Notes: a model not told the origin generated them from the letters alone. A stretch of 63,164 nt of DNA from Verrucomicrobiota bacterium (GCA_017309115.1 JAFLEF010000045.1:1-63164); one strand, 5' to 3'. Shown: positions 7,687 through 16,719, counted from the first letter of the stretch. A program made the numbers and translations.

Positions 7687-8249
7687 GATCAAAACGTGCC
7701 CGGACCTGACGATTTCGGCAACGTTGAACTCCCGAACCGCACCTGCATTACCAGCTCCCGGGCGACAACGAAAAATGGATTCGCGGAGTTCAACGACGGG
7801 TCCATAGCCTCGTCTCCATCGGTCGAAATCACAGGGTTTACCCGCCTGAGGTATCCGCCTCAAAGATGGAGTTCGTTTGTGTGGATTTGTGAAAATGCGC
7901 GTCGCAAATCATCGCAAATTCAGCTCATGGGTTAAATTCAGTACAGGGACGATCGACCTCATTAAACACCTGTTTTCAAGATATTTAGCGCATGGAAACG
8001 CACATTCGCGAAGTGGCCTGGAATGGTTTCGAGCCCCGCCACTCCCGCCACTTTTCCCGCGAAAACCGAGGTGGTCTTCGGTTCACACGACAGATCTCTG
8101 AGGAATCCGTCTGGTGAATGGCGGAAAACCATCGGTGGTTAGGTGTGGTCAATCCCGCGCGACCATTCGGTCTCCTTCCCTAGGCTGCCCAGCCTTCACC
8201 GCCTGCTTCCCACACTGCGGACGCTTCCCCGGTTGTCGCCTCTCCTCGC
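7687..8249. other. Gene-free gap with a tRNA 3'-end-like stretch
   Basis: No coding region recognised. Around 8025-8050 the plus strand reads GGTTTCGAGCCCCGCC followed by ACTCCCGCCA, resembling the T-arm and CCA end of a tRNA, but no anticodon arm or D arm is present upstream. It could be an att-site remnant of an integrated element or chance. The AT-rich part at 7905-7990 has no gene. Confidence 0.3.
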
Positions 8250-8909
8250 TCAGCGATCGATGTCCCGCCGCACCCAGGACGCGTGGAAATCGAGGTAGAG
8301 CTGGTTTCTTCCTCCGTGGTGGGCAGACCAGCCTCCCGAGGGGGGTTCGCTGGTGCCCACTGACCAGGCGGCCCGATACGCCCACCAGGGTTTCTCGAAG
8401 AACGGAGTCATCAACCATTCTTCATCGGACACGCTGGTACCGCGCAAGGCGGCGCACTCTTCGGGGGTCCGATCGCGAAGATAGCGGGCCTTTTGCGGAT
8501 CGGTCTCACCCAGCTTGTCGCTGATGTAATTGGCAGTGCCCCGCAAGGGATCCTCGCCGCGGGCTTCGAGCCAGGGACCCACGAAGTTCGACTGCCAGGC
8601 GTTGGTGGCGGTCTTGCGGACGGGTGGCGACTGCCAGACCCGGACGTCTGACAGGTAGGGGTGCAGGACCGGCATGAAGCCACCCGTGCGGGCGTAGCGC
8701 TTGCCGGCCGAATCCACCGGAGGGGTCCGTTGCAGGTACTCATCGGGAATCCAGGGCATTCGACCCCGAAAATCTCCGGTGTACATCGATGCGCCCAGAC
8801 CGATCTGGTGCAGGTTCGAAAGGCAGGCGCTTCGGAGCGAGAGCCGCTTGGCCCGACCCAGGGCCGGCGACATCAGCCCAGCCAGCACCGCGATGATCGC
8901 GACCACCAC
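8250..8909 (-). pseudogene. Pseudopilin-like protein lacking its N-terminal processing site
   Basis: The minus-strand frame reads VVVAIIAVLAGLMSPALGRAKR, the hydrophobic helix of H-X9-DG-type pseudopilins common in Verrucomicrobiota and Planctomycetes. It ends with the family-typical HHGGRNQLYLDFHASW. The preceding G-F-T-L-I-E processing motif is disrupted. Upstream one finds IEPPELL, with a 9-bp insertion that is nearly the reverse complement of the bases just after it. Further upstream the frame runs straight into the stop codon of the Sel1-repeat gene, with no ATG. The first usable start (GTG 8909) gives a 219-residue protein that cannot be cleaved by prepilin peptidase. Probably a 5'-truncated gene. 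Confidence 0.65.
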
Positions 8910-8954
8910 CAGAAGCTCCGGTGGTTCAATTGCCGCGCGGCCGATGGATCCGGG

Positions 8955-9974
8955 TTACTTGGTATCCTCGAGGAATTGAAAGCGCTCGGCGATGATGTGG
9001 CTCTGATCGAGAATCAGGAGCTTCAATTGAAGGGGAGGCCTAAAAACTTCTCCATCTCCGCCCGGCACCAATTGCAGATGGGGCGAATTCAACAAGGGGT
9101 GCTCATCGTAAAACTCCAACTCAGGGCCCCCTTCAATGATCAGCGGGTTGCGGGGACGAATGGAATAATCCACGGCATTAACGCCGACGATTTCGGAAAC
9201 CACCATTTCCTCAAAAGGACGTTTAAGCCAGACAGTCAAGCGGAGATCTGAGCCACGGGCGTCGACGATTTGAATGCCGAATACCCGAAAACGATGTCTC
9301 GCCTTGCTAACGGCTTCCAAGTCTTGCTCCCGTGGGAGGTCATGAGCGGTCGCTAGGGGCCAGCGCTGAAGTTTGACGTATGCCGCCTCATACCCTTGAG
9401 CTGCTGCTTTCCGAAACCACTCCAAGGCAAGGGCGTCGTCCCGTTCCACACCGCGCCCTTCGGCGTACATGCCGCCCAGTGAATACTGGGCCGCGGCATG
9501 CCCCTGCTCGGCCGCCAAACGGAACCACTTCACCGCCTCAGCGTCGTCTTGGTTGGGACCTTGTGGATCAGTATACAAGTTACCGAGGTTGTATTGCGCG
9601 GGGCTGCTGCCTTGTTCTGCTGCCTTGCCAAACCACCTGATCGCCTCGGCAAAGTTTTTCGCGATGTCCTGACCATCCAAATACAGGAAGCCAAGTTGGA
9701 TTCCAGCTGCCGTATGCCCTCGCTCTGCCGCCCGGCGTAACCATTTGATCGCCTCGCCACAGTCCTTTTCAACGCCCATGCCGAGTTGGAACATCAAGCC
9801 CAGCTTGTAGGAGGCTTCGTCCAATCCTCGATCCGCCGCCTTGCGAAACCATTCCAAAGCCATGGCCTGGGTTGAGCCCGGGACCAACGAGTCATAGTAC
9901 GCGTTAGCCAAAGCCAATTGGGCCGACGAATCTCCGCTTTCTGCCCGGATTCGAAGTTCTTCAAAAGGGTTCAT
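8955..9974 (-). CDS. Sel1-like repeat (TPR-type) protein
   Basis: About 339 residues from ATG 9974 (MNPFEELRIRAESGD). Five Sel1-type repeats of about 36 residues follow, for example AMALEWFRKAADRGLDEASY, EAIKWLRRAAERGHTAA and EAVKWFRLAAEQGHAAAQYS. A C-terminal region of about 120 residues (HRFRVFGIQIVDARGSDLRL) is beta-rich and unlike the repeats. Sel1 proteins are scaffolds for protein-protein contacts. No signal peptide is seen, so it is probably cytosolic. A longer start at 10010 adds residues of poor quality. Its stop sits at the truncated 5' end of the pseudopilin remnant, a junction that looks recombined. Confidence 0.8.
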   Translation of the reverse strand: MNPFEELRIRAESGDSSAQLALANAYYDSLVPGSTQAMALEWFRKAADRGLDEASYKLGLMFQLGMGVEKDCGEAIKWLRRAAERGHTAAGIQLGFLYLDGQDIAKNFAEAIRWFGKAAEQGSSPAQYNLGNLYTDPQGPNQDDAEAVKWFRLAAEQGHAAAQYSLGGMYAEGRGVERDDALALEWFRKAAAQGYEAAYVKLQRWPLATAHDLPREQDLEAVSKARHRFRVFGIQIVDARGSDLRLTVWLKRPFEEMVVSEIVGVNAVDYSIRPRNPLIIEGGPELEFYDEHPLLNSPHLQLVPGGDGEVFRPPLQLKLLILDQSHIIAERFQFLEDTK

Positions 9975-10054
9975 ATGGTTCGACCGATGGTGTCCGTTTC
10001 CGCTAAACAATGCACGCGGGCATCACAGGTTGGAATTTACAGCAATGTGGAGAC

Positions 10055-10250
10055 ATGAAGACCACCACCGACATACCCGAAGCGCTTTATCGCGAAGCAA
10101 AGATCCGGGCTGTCGAAGAAAGCTCATCCCTCAAAGACATCGTCATCCAGGAATCGGAGCGGGAACTGCAACGAAAGGCTGGCTCCCCAGGTTCCCTACT
10201 TCGCCCGGCGCAAACTCCTTCCCTCTTTTGCCCGTCCGGGCGGGAAGTAG
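10055..10250 (+). pseudogene. Orphan, frameshifted VapB-like antitoxin
   Basis: ATG 10055 starts MKTTTDIPEALYREAKIRAV, the classic ribbon-helix-helix-like start of VapB antitoxins in this phylum. The reading then loses natural composition. In another frame from 10191 it continues VPYFARRKLLPSFAR and stops at 10248-10250. That C-terminal pattern (PYFARRKLLPEFA) is typical of the same antitoxins, so a single-base indel probably split the gene between about 10170 and 10190. No PIN toxin follows. Relic. Confidence 0.55.
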
Positions 10251-10413
10251 GCGCAGCCCGACGGCCTCCCGTCGCTGCACCGAAAGTTCTAGTACCAAAG
10301 ACGGATACCCCCGGCGCCGCGCTTCGGGTCACCGTGTTTGCACTCCCGCGACCCACGGTTCCAGAAAAGGAATCCTCGGTTCGCGGCTCCAGTTCGCCGG
10401 ATACTAGAAAGCC

Positions 10414-10830
10414 ATGTCCACTCCTCAACTTCTCGACGCTCCCGCCAACGTTCCGGGATGCGCCCAGTATCAACAGCTCGCCTACCTGGACGCCTACGAC
10501 GCTGTTCTCAACTGCGACTACGCCTTCGTCGCGTACTTGGAAACCGACAGCTTCGGCCGGCGTGTGCGCATCAAGTCCTCGCAGACCGCTGGTGCGGTGT
10601 TCGAACCCGACGCCATGCGCAGCCAGGCCCGCTCCACCAGCGCCCAAGGCAAACCCTGGTTTCAGTGGGGCTACAGCTTCGATCCCAGTCCGAGTGATCC
10701 CCGGAACATCCAGTTCCGCGTTCACGTCGCCGACGGCCAACCGCGCGAACTCGAGATTTTCGTTCAGCTCCGCCAAGCCGACGGAACCGCCGCCGCGCCG
10801 AAGTCCGTGAAGTTCCCTTGGCCGGCCTGA
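10414..10830 (+). CDS. Hypothetical protein, first gene of a four-gene operon
   Basis: The 138-residue protein starts MSTPQLLDAPANV. It is soluble with no signal peptide and a beta-rich composition (YAFVAYLETDSFGRRVRIKS; IQFRVHVADGQPRELEIFVQL). I do not recognise a family. The gene ends 31 bp before the DcrB-like gene, and the next three genes follow with overlap or short gaps, so they are almost certainly co-transcribed. Codon use matches the GC-rich core of the genome, unlike the accessory region to the left. Confidence 0.75.
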   Translation: MSTPQLLDAPANVPGCAQYQQLAYLDAYDAVLNCDYAFVAYLETDSFGRRVRIKSSQTAGAVFEPDAMRSQARSTSAQGKPWFQWGYSFDPSPSDPRNIQFRVHVADGQPRELEIFVQLRQADGTAAAPKSVKFPWPA

Positions 10831-10861
10831 TCCCCATCCCCCTCGGCGACGCGTTCCCCTG

Positions 10862-12523
10862 ATGAATTCCTCTCTTCACCTCCAGCCACGCACCTTCCCC
10901 GCGCGCGTCGCCGAACTCGGGTTCACCACCCAGCTGCCGGCGGACTGGATCAGCCACGATCTACCCCAAGAGGACGTGGACTTCTCGGATCCGACAAACC
11001 TGCTGCCGCTGGGTGTCGTGACCGCCCCGCACGCGGCGATCATCTTCGCCTTCGCCGCCCGGCCCGCGTACGACGACGGCACCTTGCTCGATTGGGCCTG
11101 GTTTCATCTGAAGCATCATCAACTCGAACCCCGTGCCGTGGGCCGGGACGTCGTGGCCGGCGTTCCTGCCGTGTCAGGCGAGGCCGTCCAATCGTCGGAA
11201 CTCGGTCCCATGATCGTGCGCTTCGCGTTCCTTGAGGACGGGAATCGCCTGCTGAATCTCTCGCTGACCGCCCCGGAACTCCTGGCCGACTCGGCTCGCG
11301 ATGCGTGGTTCGCGATGCTCAAGTCCTTCACGCTGGAAACGCCGCGGGGTTCCCGCTTCCCGCTGGAGGAACATCCCGACCTCACCCCCGCGGCGCCGAT
11401 TCCCGACCCGTGGCTGGATGCTCAGGTCAACACGACCGAGCCCGAGCCAGAGACCGAACCCGCCGAATCCATCCCCACGAACACTCCGGACGCGAAGGAG
11501 GCCGGCGAATCGGTCGTGCCGGTGCGCGACCTTGGGATGAACGTGCCGGAAGAAGTCACACCCAAGAAATGCCGCTTCTCCGACTTTGCCCTCGAAGACG
11601 ACACGACCTCGCTCGACCCCGCCACGAGCATCAATGACAACCTGATCCATCGCGGAGTGGGCCTCGTGCCCAACATTGTGGAAGTGAGTGAGGAGGCCCG
11701 ACGCGCCCGGGTCGCCTGCGGAGCGATTCTGGGGAGCCTCGACGTTCCGTATGGCTGGCACGTGCTGGACGACGGTCGGCGCGTGCTGGTGTTCGAGCCC
11801 ACCGGACAGGTGCAGATCAGCCTTAATCTGATTCCCACCGAAGGTCGCACCACCCCCGAGATCCTCGATGCCCTGGAGGCCGAGATGCGACGCGATTATC
11901 CCGAACCGGAGTTCTTCCGCGCCCAGCAGGGACGCGTTCATGCCTTGGGCGCCCGCAACCTGTCGGATGGCGGGCAACCGCTGGAGCAGTATCATCTGCT
12001 CCTTCCCTATCGCGATGAGTCCATGGTCCTGCGCGCCCGCATCACCACCACTCCGGAACGATCCACCGATGCCTGTACTCTGGGGGAACTGATCGCCGAC
12101 AGCGTTGTCTTCCCGTCCGACCCGGAGTTCGACGAAGCCCAGACCCTCGCCGCAAGCCAGGAACCTGAGCCAAAATCTACCCCAACCGTTCAATCCACCG
12201 AGAAGCCCGAGTGGTGGCTGAAGGCGTTGGCCTTGGAAGCGGACAATCAATTCGAGGCGGCCGAGCAGACCATTCGGGACGGATGCCCTTACATCGGCTT
12301 CGCCGCTTCAACCGCCGAAATGTATCGACGGCGCATGTTGCGACTCAAGGCGGCGGGCGATGAGGCCGGCGCCCGGGAGGCGTTTATCAAGGCCAGCGAC
12401 TTCATCTGGCGCTACGCCAGTATGGCCACCAGTGGCGGCGAGGGCGCGGCACTCTCGCTGGAACGGGATGAGTTTCGCGCTCAACTGGTGCGAGAGTTCG
12501 GCAGTGATCCGGAGAATTCATGA
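10862..12523 (+). CDS. Two-domain DcrB/PsbP-like hypothetical protein with helical C-terminus
   Basis: A 553-residue protein. Residues about 5-160 (GFTTQLPADW... to AWFAMLKSFTLE) and about 240-425 (PYGWHVLDDGRRVLVFEPTG...) both have the strand-helix order of Mog1/PsbP/DcrB-fold domains. They are separated by an acidic, proline-rich linker (EPEPETEPAESIP). Residues about 445-553 form a helical TPR-like tail with the pattern TAEMYRRRMLRLKAAGDEAGA and YASMATSGGEGAALSLERD. DcrB-fold (DUF1795/EagR-like) proteins can act as chaperones of type VI effectors with transmembrane helices, but no secretion genes are nearby, so this remains a fold-level inference. Its stop overlaps the next gene's start (ATGA). 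Confidence 0.75.
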   Translation: MNSSLHLQPRTFPARVAELGFTTQLPADWISHDLPQEDVDFSDPTNLLPLGVVTAPHAAIIFAFAARPAYDDGTLLDWAWFHLKHHQLEPRAVGRDVVAGVPAVSGEAVQSSELGPMIVRFAFLEDGNRLLNLSLTAPELLADSARDAWFAMLKSFTLETPRGSRFPLEEHPDLTPAAPIPDPWLDAQVNTTEPEPETEPAESIPTNTPDAKEAGESVVPVRDLGMNVPEEVTPKKCRFSDFALEDDTTSLDPATSINDNLIHRGVGLVPNIVEVSEEARRARVACGAILGSLDVPYGWHVLDDGRRVLVFEPTGQVQISLNLIPTEGRTTPEILDALEAEMRRDYPEPEFFRAQQGRVHALGARNLSDGGQPLEQYHLLLPYRDESMVLRARITTTPERSTDACTLGELIADSVVFPSDPEFDEAQTLAASQEPEPKSTPTVQSTEKPEWWLKALALEADNQFEAAEQTIRDGCPYIGFAASTAEMYRRRMLRLKAAGDEAGAREAFIKASDFIWRYASMATSGGEGAALSLERDEFRAQLVREFGSDPENS

Positions 12524-12876
12524 TGCTCGCCTTACGCTGGGTTTTGGGAATCACCCTCGGGCTGCTGGCCGGAAGTTTTCTCACCCTGTTTCTACTCGCG
12601 AACGTGTTTCGCCGCAGCTTCGGAGCTTCGGACATCAACCCGGTGCTCGCCCTGGTTCCCCTGCTCGCGGGCGGGGTTTTGTTTGCTTCCCTACTGTTCC
12701 CGGGAATGCGGCCCCTGCTTCACCTCGCCGCCCTGGCCGCCATCGGCCTCACCGGCTTCTGCCTGTGGCAACTCCTCGCCGAGTCCGCTCCCGTCATGGT
12801 GTTCGGCCTGATCTATCTGGCGGCCTGGTTCCTCTATTACTGGATGGTCGCCTGGCGAACCCCGAACCTGACTTAA
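12520..12876 (+). CDS. Small integral membrane protein
   Basis: 118 residues with four hydrophobic segments: LRWVLGITLGLLAGSFLTLF, ALVPLLAGGVLFASLLF, LLHLAALAAIGLTGFCLWQL and PVMVFGLIYLAAWFLYYW. Translation probably couples to the upstream gene through the ATGA overlap; a second ATG at 12523 is an alternative start. No family recognised. Its position between a soluble DcrB-like protein and a second membrane-anchored protein suggests a small membrane complex. Confidence 0.75.
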   Translation: MMLALRWVLGITLGLLAGSFLTLFLLANVFRRSFGASDINPVLALVPLLAGGVLFASLLFPGMRPLLHLAALAAIGLTGFCLWQLLAESAPVMVFGLIYLAAWFLYYWMVAWRTPNLT

Positions 12877-12905
12877 CCCTCTTAACCCCCGTCTCCCCTC
12901 CCACG

Positions 12906-14225
12906 ATGTCCTGGCTCGCCTCTCTCGTCGCCGCGCTGCTCGCCGGAGTCGCCGGACTGTTTCTGGCGGGCTTCATCGCGAACGCCTGCGTCTCCTGGTA
13001 CTCCGTCTCCAGCCGCGAAGGCGCCTCGGGATATTTTGTGATCTTTACCGCCTTGGGCGGCGGGATCGCCGCACTCATTGTCGGACTCATCACCGCCCGA
13101 CTCGTGGCCGCGCAATTCGGTCCGGGCTTTCTCCGGGAAGCAGGCGCCGCCCTGACGGTGGTACTGGTGATCGCCGGTGTGTCGGCTTTGCTCTGCCGCC
13201 AACTCGCGGATGTGCCTCCTGAAATCGACGGTCAGGAACTAACGCTGGAAGTGGAATTCCGATTCCCCAACACCGAGTCGGGCCGAACGCCCCCCACCGC
13301 CGACGGCGACTGGCAATTCACCTTCGCCTCGCTCGCCGGTCAGACCGCCCGCAAACGTGACACCGGCAAACTCCACACCGAGTCGGCGCGCTTCGAGAAC
13401 GGTCAATGGATCGTGCCGGCTTCCGTGTCCTTGTTCACCGACCGCGGGCAGCGCAGCGTCAGTGTGGCCCGCAAGGACGCCCAGACCGCGTCCGGTTTCC
13501 TACTGCCCCTGCCCCGACGCCCGGGCCCGGAGTTTCTGGAATGGAGCGCCTGGATTCCCCGGCAACAACCGGACGGTCAACCCTGGCCCGCCGACCGGAT
13601 GTCCTGCCGTTTCCGCGTGCAAAAGGTCCCGCTGCCACCTCCCCCCAAAACGCAGACTGAGTTGGAGGCCGAAGAGAACGCGCAACTTGAGGCCGAGTGG
13701 GCCGCCATTCCCGCCAACTCCCCCATCGAAACTTGGTTCCCGTATTTGTCCTACGAACAACCCCACACCCAACGGGCCCTCAAGCTCATCGCCGGGCGAC
13801 CCGGGATGGTGGCGGAACTGAGCGCGCTGGTCGTGGACGATAACCCCGAGAAGGCTCACGCAGCGCTGAACTGCATCAGCCGCCTGCCCGCGCCTCCTCC
13901 GGAACTAATTCCCGCCGTCCAAGCCGCGGCGCAACGGATTGCCGAACGGATCACGCGGTTCAATCAGACGCCCAAGGAACAGGATCCGGACTTCGCCACC
14001 GCCGTGGATCCCGCCACGCGCTTCTACGGTTGGGTTCCGGCCGCCGAAGCCCTGCGGACAAAGTGCGGGGCCGATCTCACACCCGAGCTGAAGACCATTC
14101 TCGAACTGTCGCGCGTGCGCCCGGAAAGCCACTGCATGCGCTCCGACATCTGCCGCGTCGCCAGCTACTATCTACACCAATGGGCCGGCATCGAGCCGCT
14201 ACCCACTGATCCCAAGCCCAAATGA
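12906..14225 (+). CDS. Membrane-anchored hypothetical protein, last gene of the operon
   Basis: About 439 residues from ATG 12906 (MSWLASLVAALLAGVAGL). Three N-terminal transmembrane segments (to about residue 100, ending LTVVLVIAGVSALLC) are followed by a large domain (ADVPPEIDGQELTLEVEFRFP; ADRMSCRFRVQKV) and a helical end with Cys-rich CMRSDICRVASYY. The open frame extends upstream to 12360 but overlaps two genes there, so the internal ATG is preferred. The beta-domain placement after the membrane helices points to a periplasmic or cytosolic sensor-like part. No family recognised. Confidence 0.75.
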   Translation: MSWLASLVAALLAGVAGLFLAGFIANACVSWYSVSSREGASGYFVIFTALGGGIAALIVGLITARLVAAQFGPGFLREAGAALTVVLVIAGVSALLCRQLADVPPEIDGQELTLEVEFRFPNTESGRTPPTADGDWQFTFASLAGQTARKRDTGKLHTESARFENGQWIVPASVSLFTDRGQRSVSVARKDAQTASGFLLPLPRRPGPEFLEWSAWIPRQQPDGQPWPADRMSCRFRVQKVPLPPPPKTQTELEAEENAQLEAEWAAIPANSPIETWFPYLSYEQPHTQRALKLIAGRPGMVAELSALVVDDNPEKAHAALNCISRLPAPPPELIPAVQAAAQRIAERITRFNQTPKEQDPDFATAVDPATRFYGWVPAAEALRTKCGADLTPELKTILELSRVRPESHCMRSDICRVASYYLHQWAGIEPLPTDPKPK

Positions 14226-14451
14226 CGCCGGCTTTGGCCTCGCTCTTATGGGCGCGTCACCGGCGACCCCGGTCCGGTTCCCAATAACCCCACAAAGGTT
14301 TTCACGGCGAGTTTGGCCTTGCTTCAGGTCCCTCACTTGACGGACCAACTGCCGTCCACATTCCCGCGTCGGCTCGAGGTTCTAGATTCCGTTCTGGGTC
14401 GGCACTTCCCGTGGACTGACATTATTCCCCGACCTCTCATCTCCTCTCTCC
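14226..14451. other. Intergenic spacer upstream of the acyltransferase
   Basis: 226 bp with no gene seen. No strong hairpin-plus-T-run terminator for the upstream operon is recognised. Confidence 0.3.
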
Positions 14452-16128
14452 ATGAGTCAGGTTGCCTCCTCCCACCAGCGACTTCATGACCTCGATGCGT
14501 TGCGCGCCACGGCGATGCTGATTGGCATATTCTATCACGTTTCCCTGTCCTTTGCGCTCGGGTTTCCCTGGATGGTTCAGGATGCCAGTCAGAGCACCGG
14601 GGCATTCGTCTTCCAAGCCTGGGTCCACGGGTTCCGCATGCAGTTGTTCATGTTGGTCAGCGGATTTTTCACCGCGATGCTGTGGCGACAGAAGGGCCTC
14701 AAGGCTCTGCTCTGGCACCGGTGCCGGAGGGTGCTGTTCCCGTGCCTCCTGGCCTTGGTCACGGTGGTTCCCGCCGTAAACTGGTCGGCTCAATGGGCAA
14801 TTCAATCAACGGCCGCCAAACGATTGAAACTGGCTCCCCAAAAAGAGGCCGCCGCGGACCTGTGGAGCGTTCTGAAAAAGGGTGATCTGGGAGGAGTTCG
14901 GAGTCAGCTCGCCTCCGGGGCCAGTCTCACTAACCTCCATCCCCTCTTCGCCGTAACTCCGCTTCAGTGGGCCGCGCTCAATGGTCAGACCACAACGTGC
15001 CAACTGCTCTTGGATCAAGGGTCGCCGGTGGATGTCCGCGGTCGGGATGGCCACACCGCCCTGCACGGAGCCGCCTTTATGGGACATCCCGAGATCGTGA
15101 AACTCCTGTTGCAACGCGGGGCGGATCCCAACGCCACCTCTCTCGACGGAGAGACTCCGCTCCGCAGTGCGGAACAGGACTGGGGAGTCGTCCAATACAT
15201 CTCCGGCCTGCTGGGAATTTCCGTGGATGAAGCCCGCTGGAAGGCAGGCCGGGAACAGGTGGTCAAAACCCTGCGCGAGCGAGGGGCCAAGTCTGCAAGT
15301 GAATCGCCCACCGGTCTGCGGGCGGTCTGGCAGGGCCTCACCAACGTCCCCGTGTTTGGTGTGATCTGGTTCCTGTGGTTCCTAGTTTGGTTGGTGGGCC
15401 TCTTCGCGATCTACGCCGCCCTCGCCGATCGCTTCGGGTGGACTAAACGTCCCCGGGCCTGGGTGCTTTCCGGGGCGCGACTACTGTGGCTGGTTCCGCT
15501 GACCCTGGCACCGACGTGGCGGATGCAGTCCGAGTTTGGGCCGGACACGTCCATGGGCCTCATCCCCATGCCCCATGTCCTGCTGTACTACATCCTCTTT
15601 TTCTTTTTCGGCGTGTTTTACTTTGATTGCGATGACCGGGTGTCGCAGGTCGGCGGATCGTGGCGCTGGTCCCTGCCGCTCACGATGCTGGCAATCTTTC
15701 CGCTCGCGCTCGAGTTTGCGCACGGGACCTTCGGATTTCGCGACGCCTGGCTGCCGAAACCGTATCAGCGGTGGGCGTCAGTGTTCCTGCAATCCGTCTT
15801 CGCCTGGGGAATGTGCTTTGGAGGCATGGGCCTGTTTCGTGCCCTCCTGACCCGGGAAAACCACACCATTCGTTATCTGTCAGACTCCTCTTATTGGCTC
15901 TATCTGGCTCATCTGCCGCTGTGCATCGCCGGCCAGGCGGTGGTCTCCCACTGGCCGTTGCCCGTATGGGTCAAGCTGCCCTTGCTCTCCCTCGTGCTGA
16001 TCGCATTCCTGCTGCTCACCTACCATTTCCTGGTGCGATATACATGGCTGGGCCGACTGCTGAATGGTCCGAGAAAACGGCCTAGCGCATCCGCTTCCGG
16101 ACCCGGGTCGATCGCAGCGGCAGCTTAA
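14452..16128 (+). CDS. Acyltransferase-3 family membrane protein with inserted ankyrin repeats
   Basis: A 558-residue protein. The N-terminus (RLHDLDALRATAMLIGIFYH) carries the catalytic-type His and the Arg typical of Acyl_transf_3/OPGC-like integral membrane acyltransferases. After three membrane helices, residues about 137-280 form a soluble insertion with ankyrin repeats: TPLQWAALNGQTTTCQLLLD, HTALHGAAFMGHPEIVKLLL and ETPLRSAEQDWGVVQYI. The membrane part then resumes (FGVIWFLWFLVWLVGLF) with about seven more helices to the C-terminus. Family members acylate glycans or lipids at the membrane. An ankyrin module between helices 3 and 4 is unusual. Flanks are divergent or spaced, so it is probably monocistronic. 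Confidence 0.85.
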   Translation: MSQVASSHQRLHDLDALRATAMLIGIFYHVSLSFALGFPWMVQDASQSTGAFVFQAWVHGFRMQLFMLVSGFFTAMLWRQKGLKALLWHRCRRVLFPCLLALVTVVPAVNWSAQWAIQSTAAKRLKLAPQKEAAADLWSVLKKGDLGGVRSQLASGASLTNLHPLFAVTPLQWAALNGQTTTCQLLLDQGSPVDVRGRDGHTALHGAAFMGHPEIVKLLLQRGADPNATSLDGETPLRSAEQDWGVVQYISGLLGISVDEARWKAGREQVVKTLRERGAKSASESPTGLRAVWQGLTNVPVFGVIWFLWFLVWLVGLFAIYAALADRFGWTKRPRAWVLSGARLLWLVPLTLAPTWRMQSEFGPDTSMGLIPMPHVLLYYILFFFFGVFYFDCDDRVSQVGGSWRWSLPLTMLAIFPLALEFAHGTFGFRDAWLPKPYQRWASVFLQSVFAWGMCFGGMGLFRALLTRENHTIRYLSDSSYWLYLAHLPLCIAGQAVVSHWPLPVWVKLPLLSLVLIAFLLLTYHFLVRYTWLGRLLNGPRKRPSASASGPGSIAAAA

Positions 16129-16329
16129 GCCGTACGATTCCACTTCGGTCCGAAACTCGTCCCAATGTTCTGTGATTCACCGTCCGGCGACACGCCGGGT
16201 CAAACCGGCCCGCCGTGTCCGTGAATCGGCGGTTCTGGGGCGTCTGTGGACTCATGGCATTTTCCAGAATTTCCCGCTGTTGTCTGGAGTTCGACCGCTT
16301 TATTAAACCCCACAACCTCCAGAGTCCCT

Positions 16330-16680
16330 ATGTCGCCCATTCGCTTTGGTCAGATTGTCGTTACCGTCACCATTCTCGCCACCCTCGGATGCACCACCCC
16401 CAAGGGACTTCCCTCCGGCGCCCAGCTGGTTGGGGGCGGATTGCAAATCGACTACGAAGCCCCCACCGACGGCACCGTCATTCTGGTAGAGAAGGTCACC
16501 GGCCGAATGGTCGCCACGGAGTCGCTCTCCTCCGGGAGCGACTTCACCTTCGGCCCCAGTTCCGGCGTTTGGGCGGAACTCCTGCTCACACTGTTCGGAA
16601 CGCCCTCCGCGGATGGCGAACTGACGCTGCAGATGCCGACCAACGCGGTGTTTCAGCTCTACTTCGTCCCCACGAAGTAA
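16330..16680 (+). CDS. Small lipoprotein
   Basis: 116 residues from ATG 16330. The signal sequence IRFGQIVVTVTILATLGC has a lipobox (ATLGC), so lipidation at that Cys is predicted. The mature part has a short beta-rich domain (LQIDYEAPTDGTVILVEKVTG) ending FQLYFVPTK. An upstream frame extension to 16246 has no natural start. An imperfect inverted repeat (GATTCAC ... GTGAATC) lies upstream at about 16174-16227. Function unknown; probably outer- or inner-membrane anchored. Confidence 0.7.
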   Translation: MSPIRFGQIVVTVTILATLGCTTPKGLPSGAQLVGGGLQIDYEAPTDGTVILVEKVTGRMVATESLSSGSDFTFGPSSGVWAELLLTLFGTPSADGELTLQMPTNAVFQLYFVPTK

Positions 16681-16719
16681 GCGCTACTGCAGAATTGGGG
16701 CGGCCCCCAAAATCCGGAA

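Noticed and set aside
16174-16227. Inverted repeat GATTCAC ... GTGAATC upstream of the lipoprotein gene
   Set aside because: Imperfect and single-copy in the window; too weak to call an operator or attenuator.
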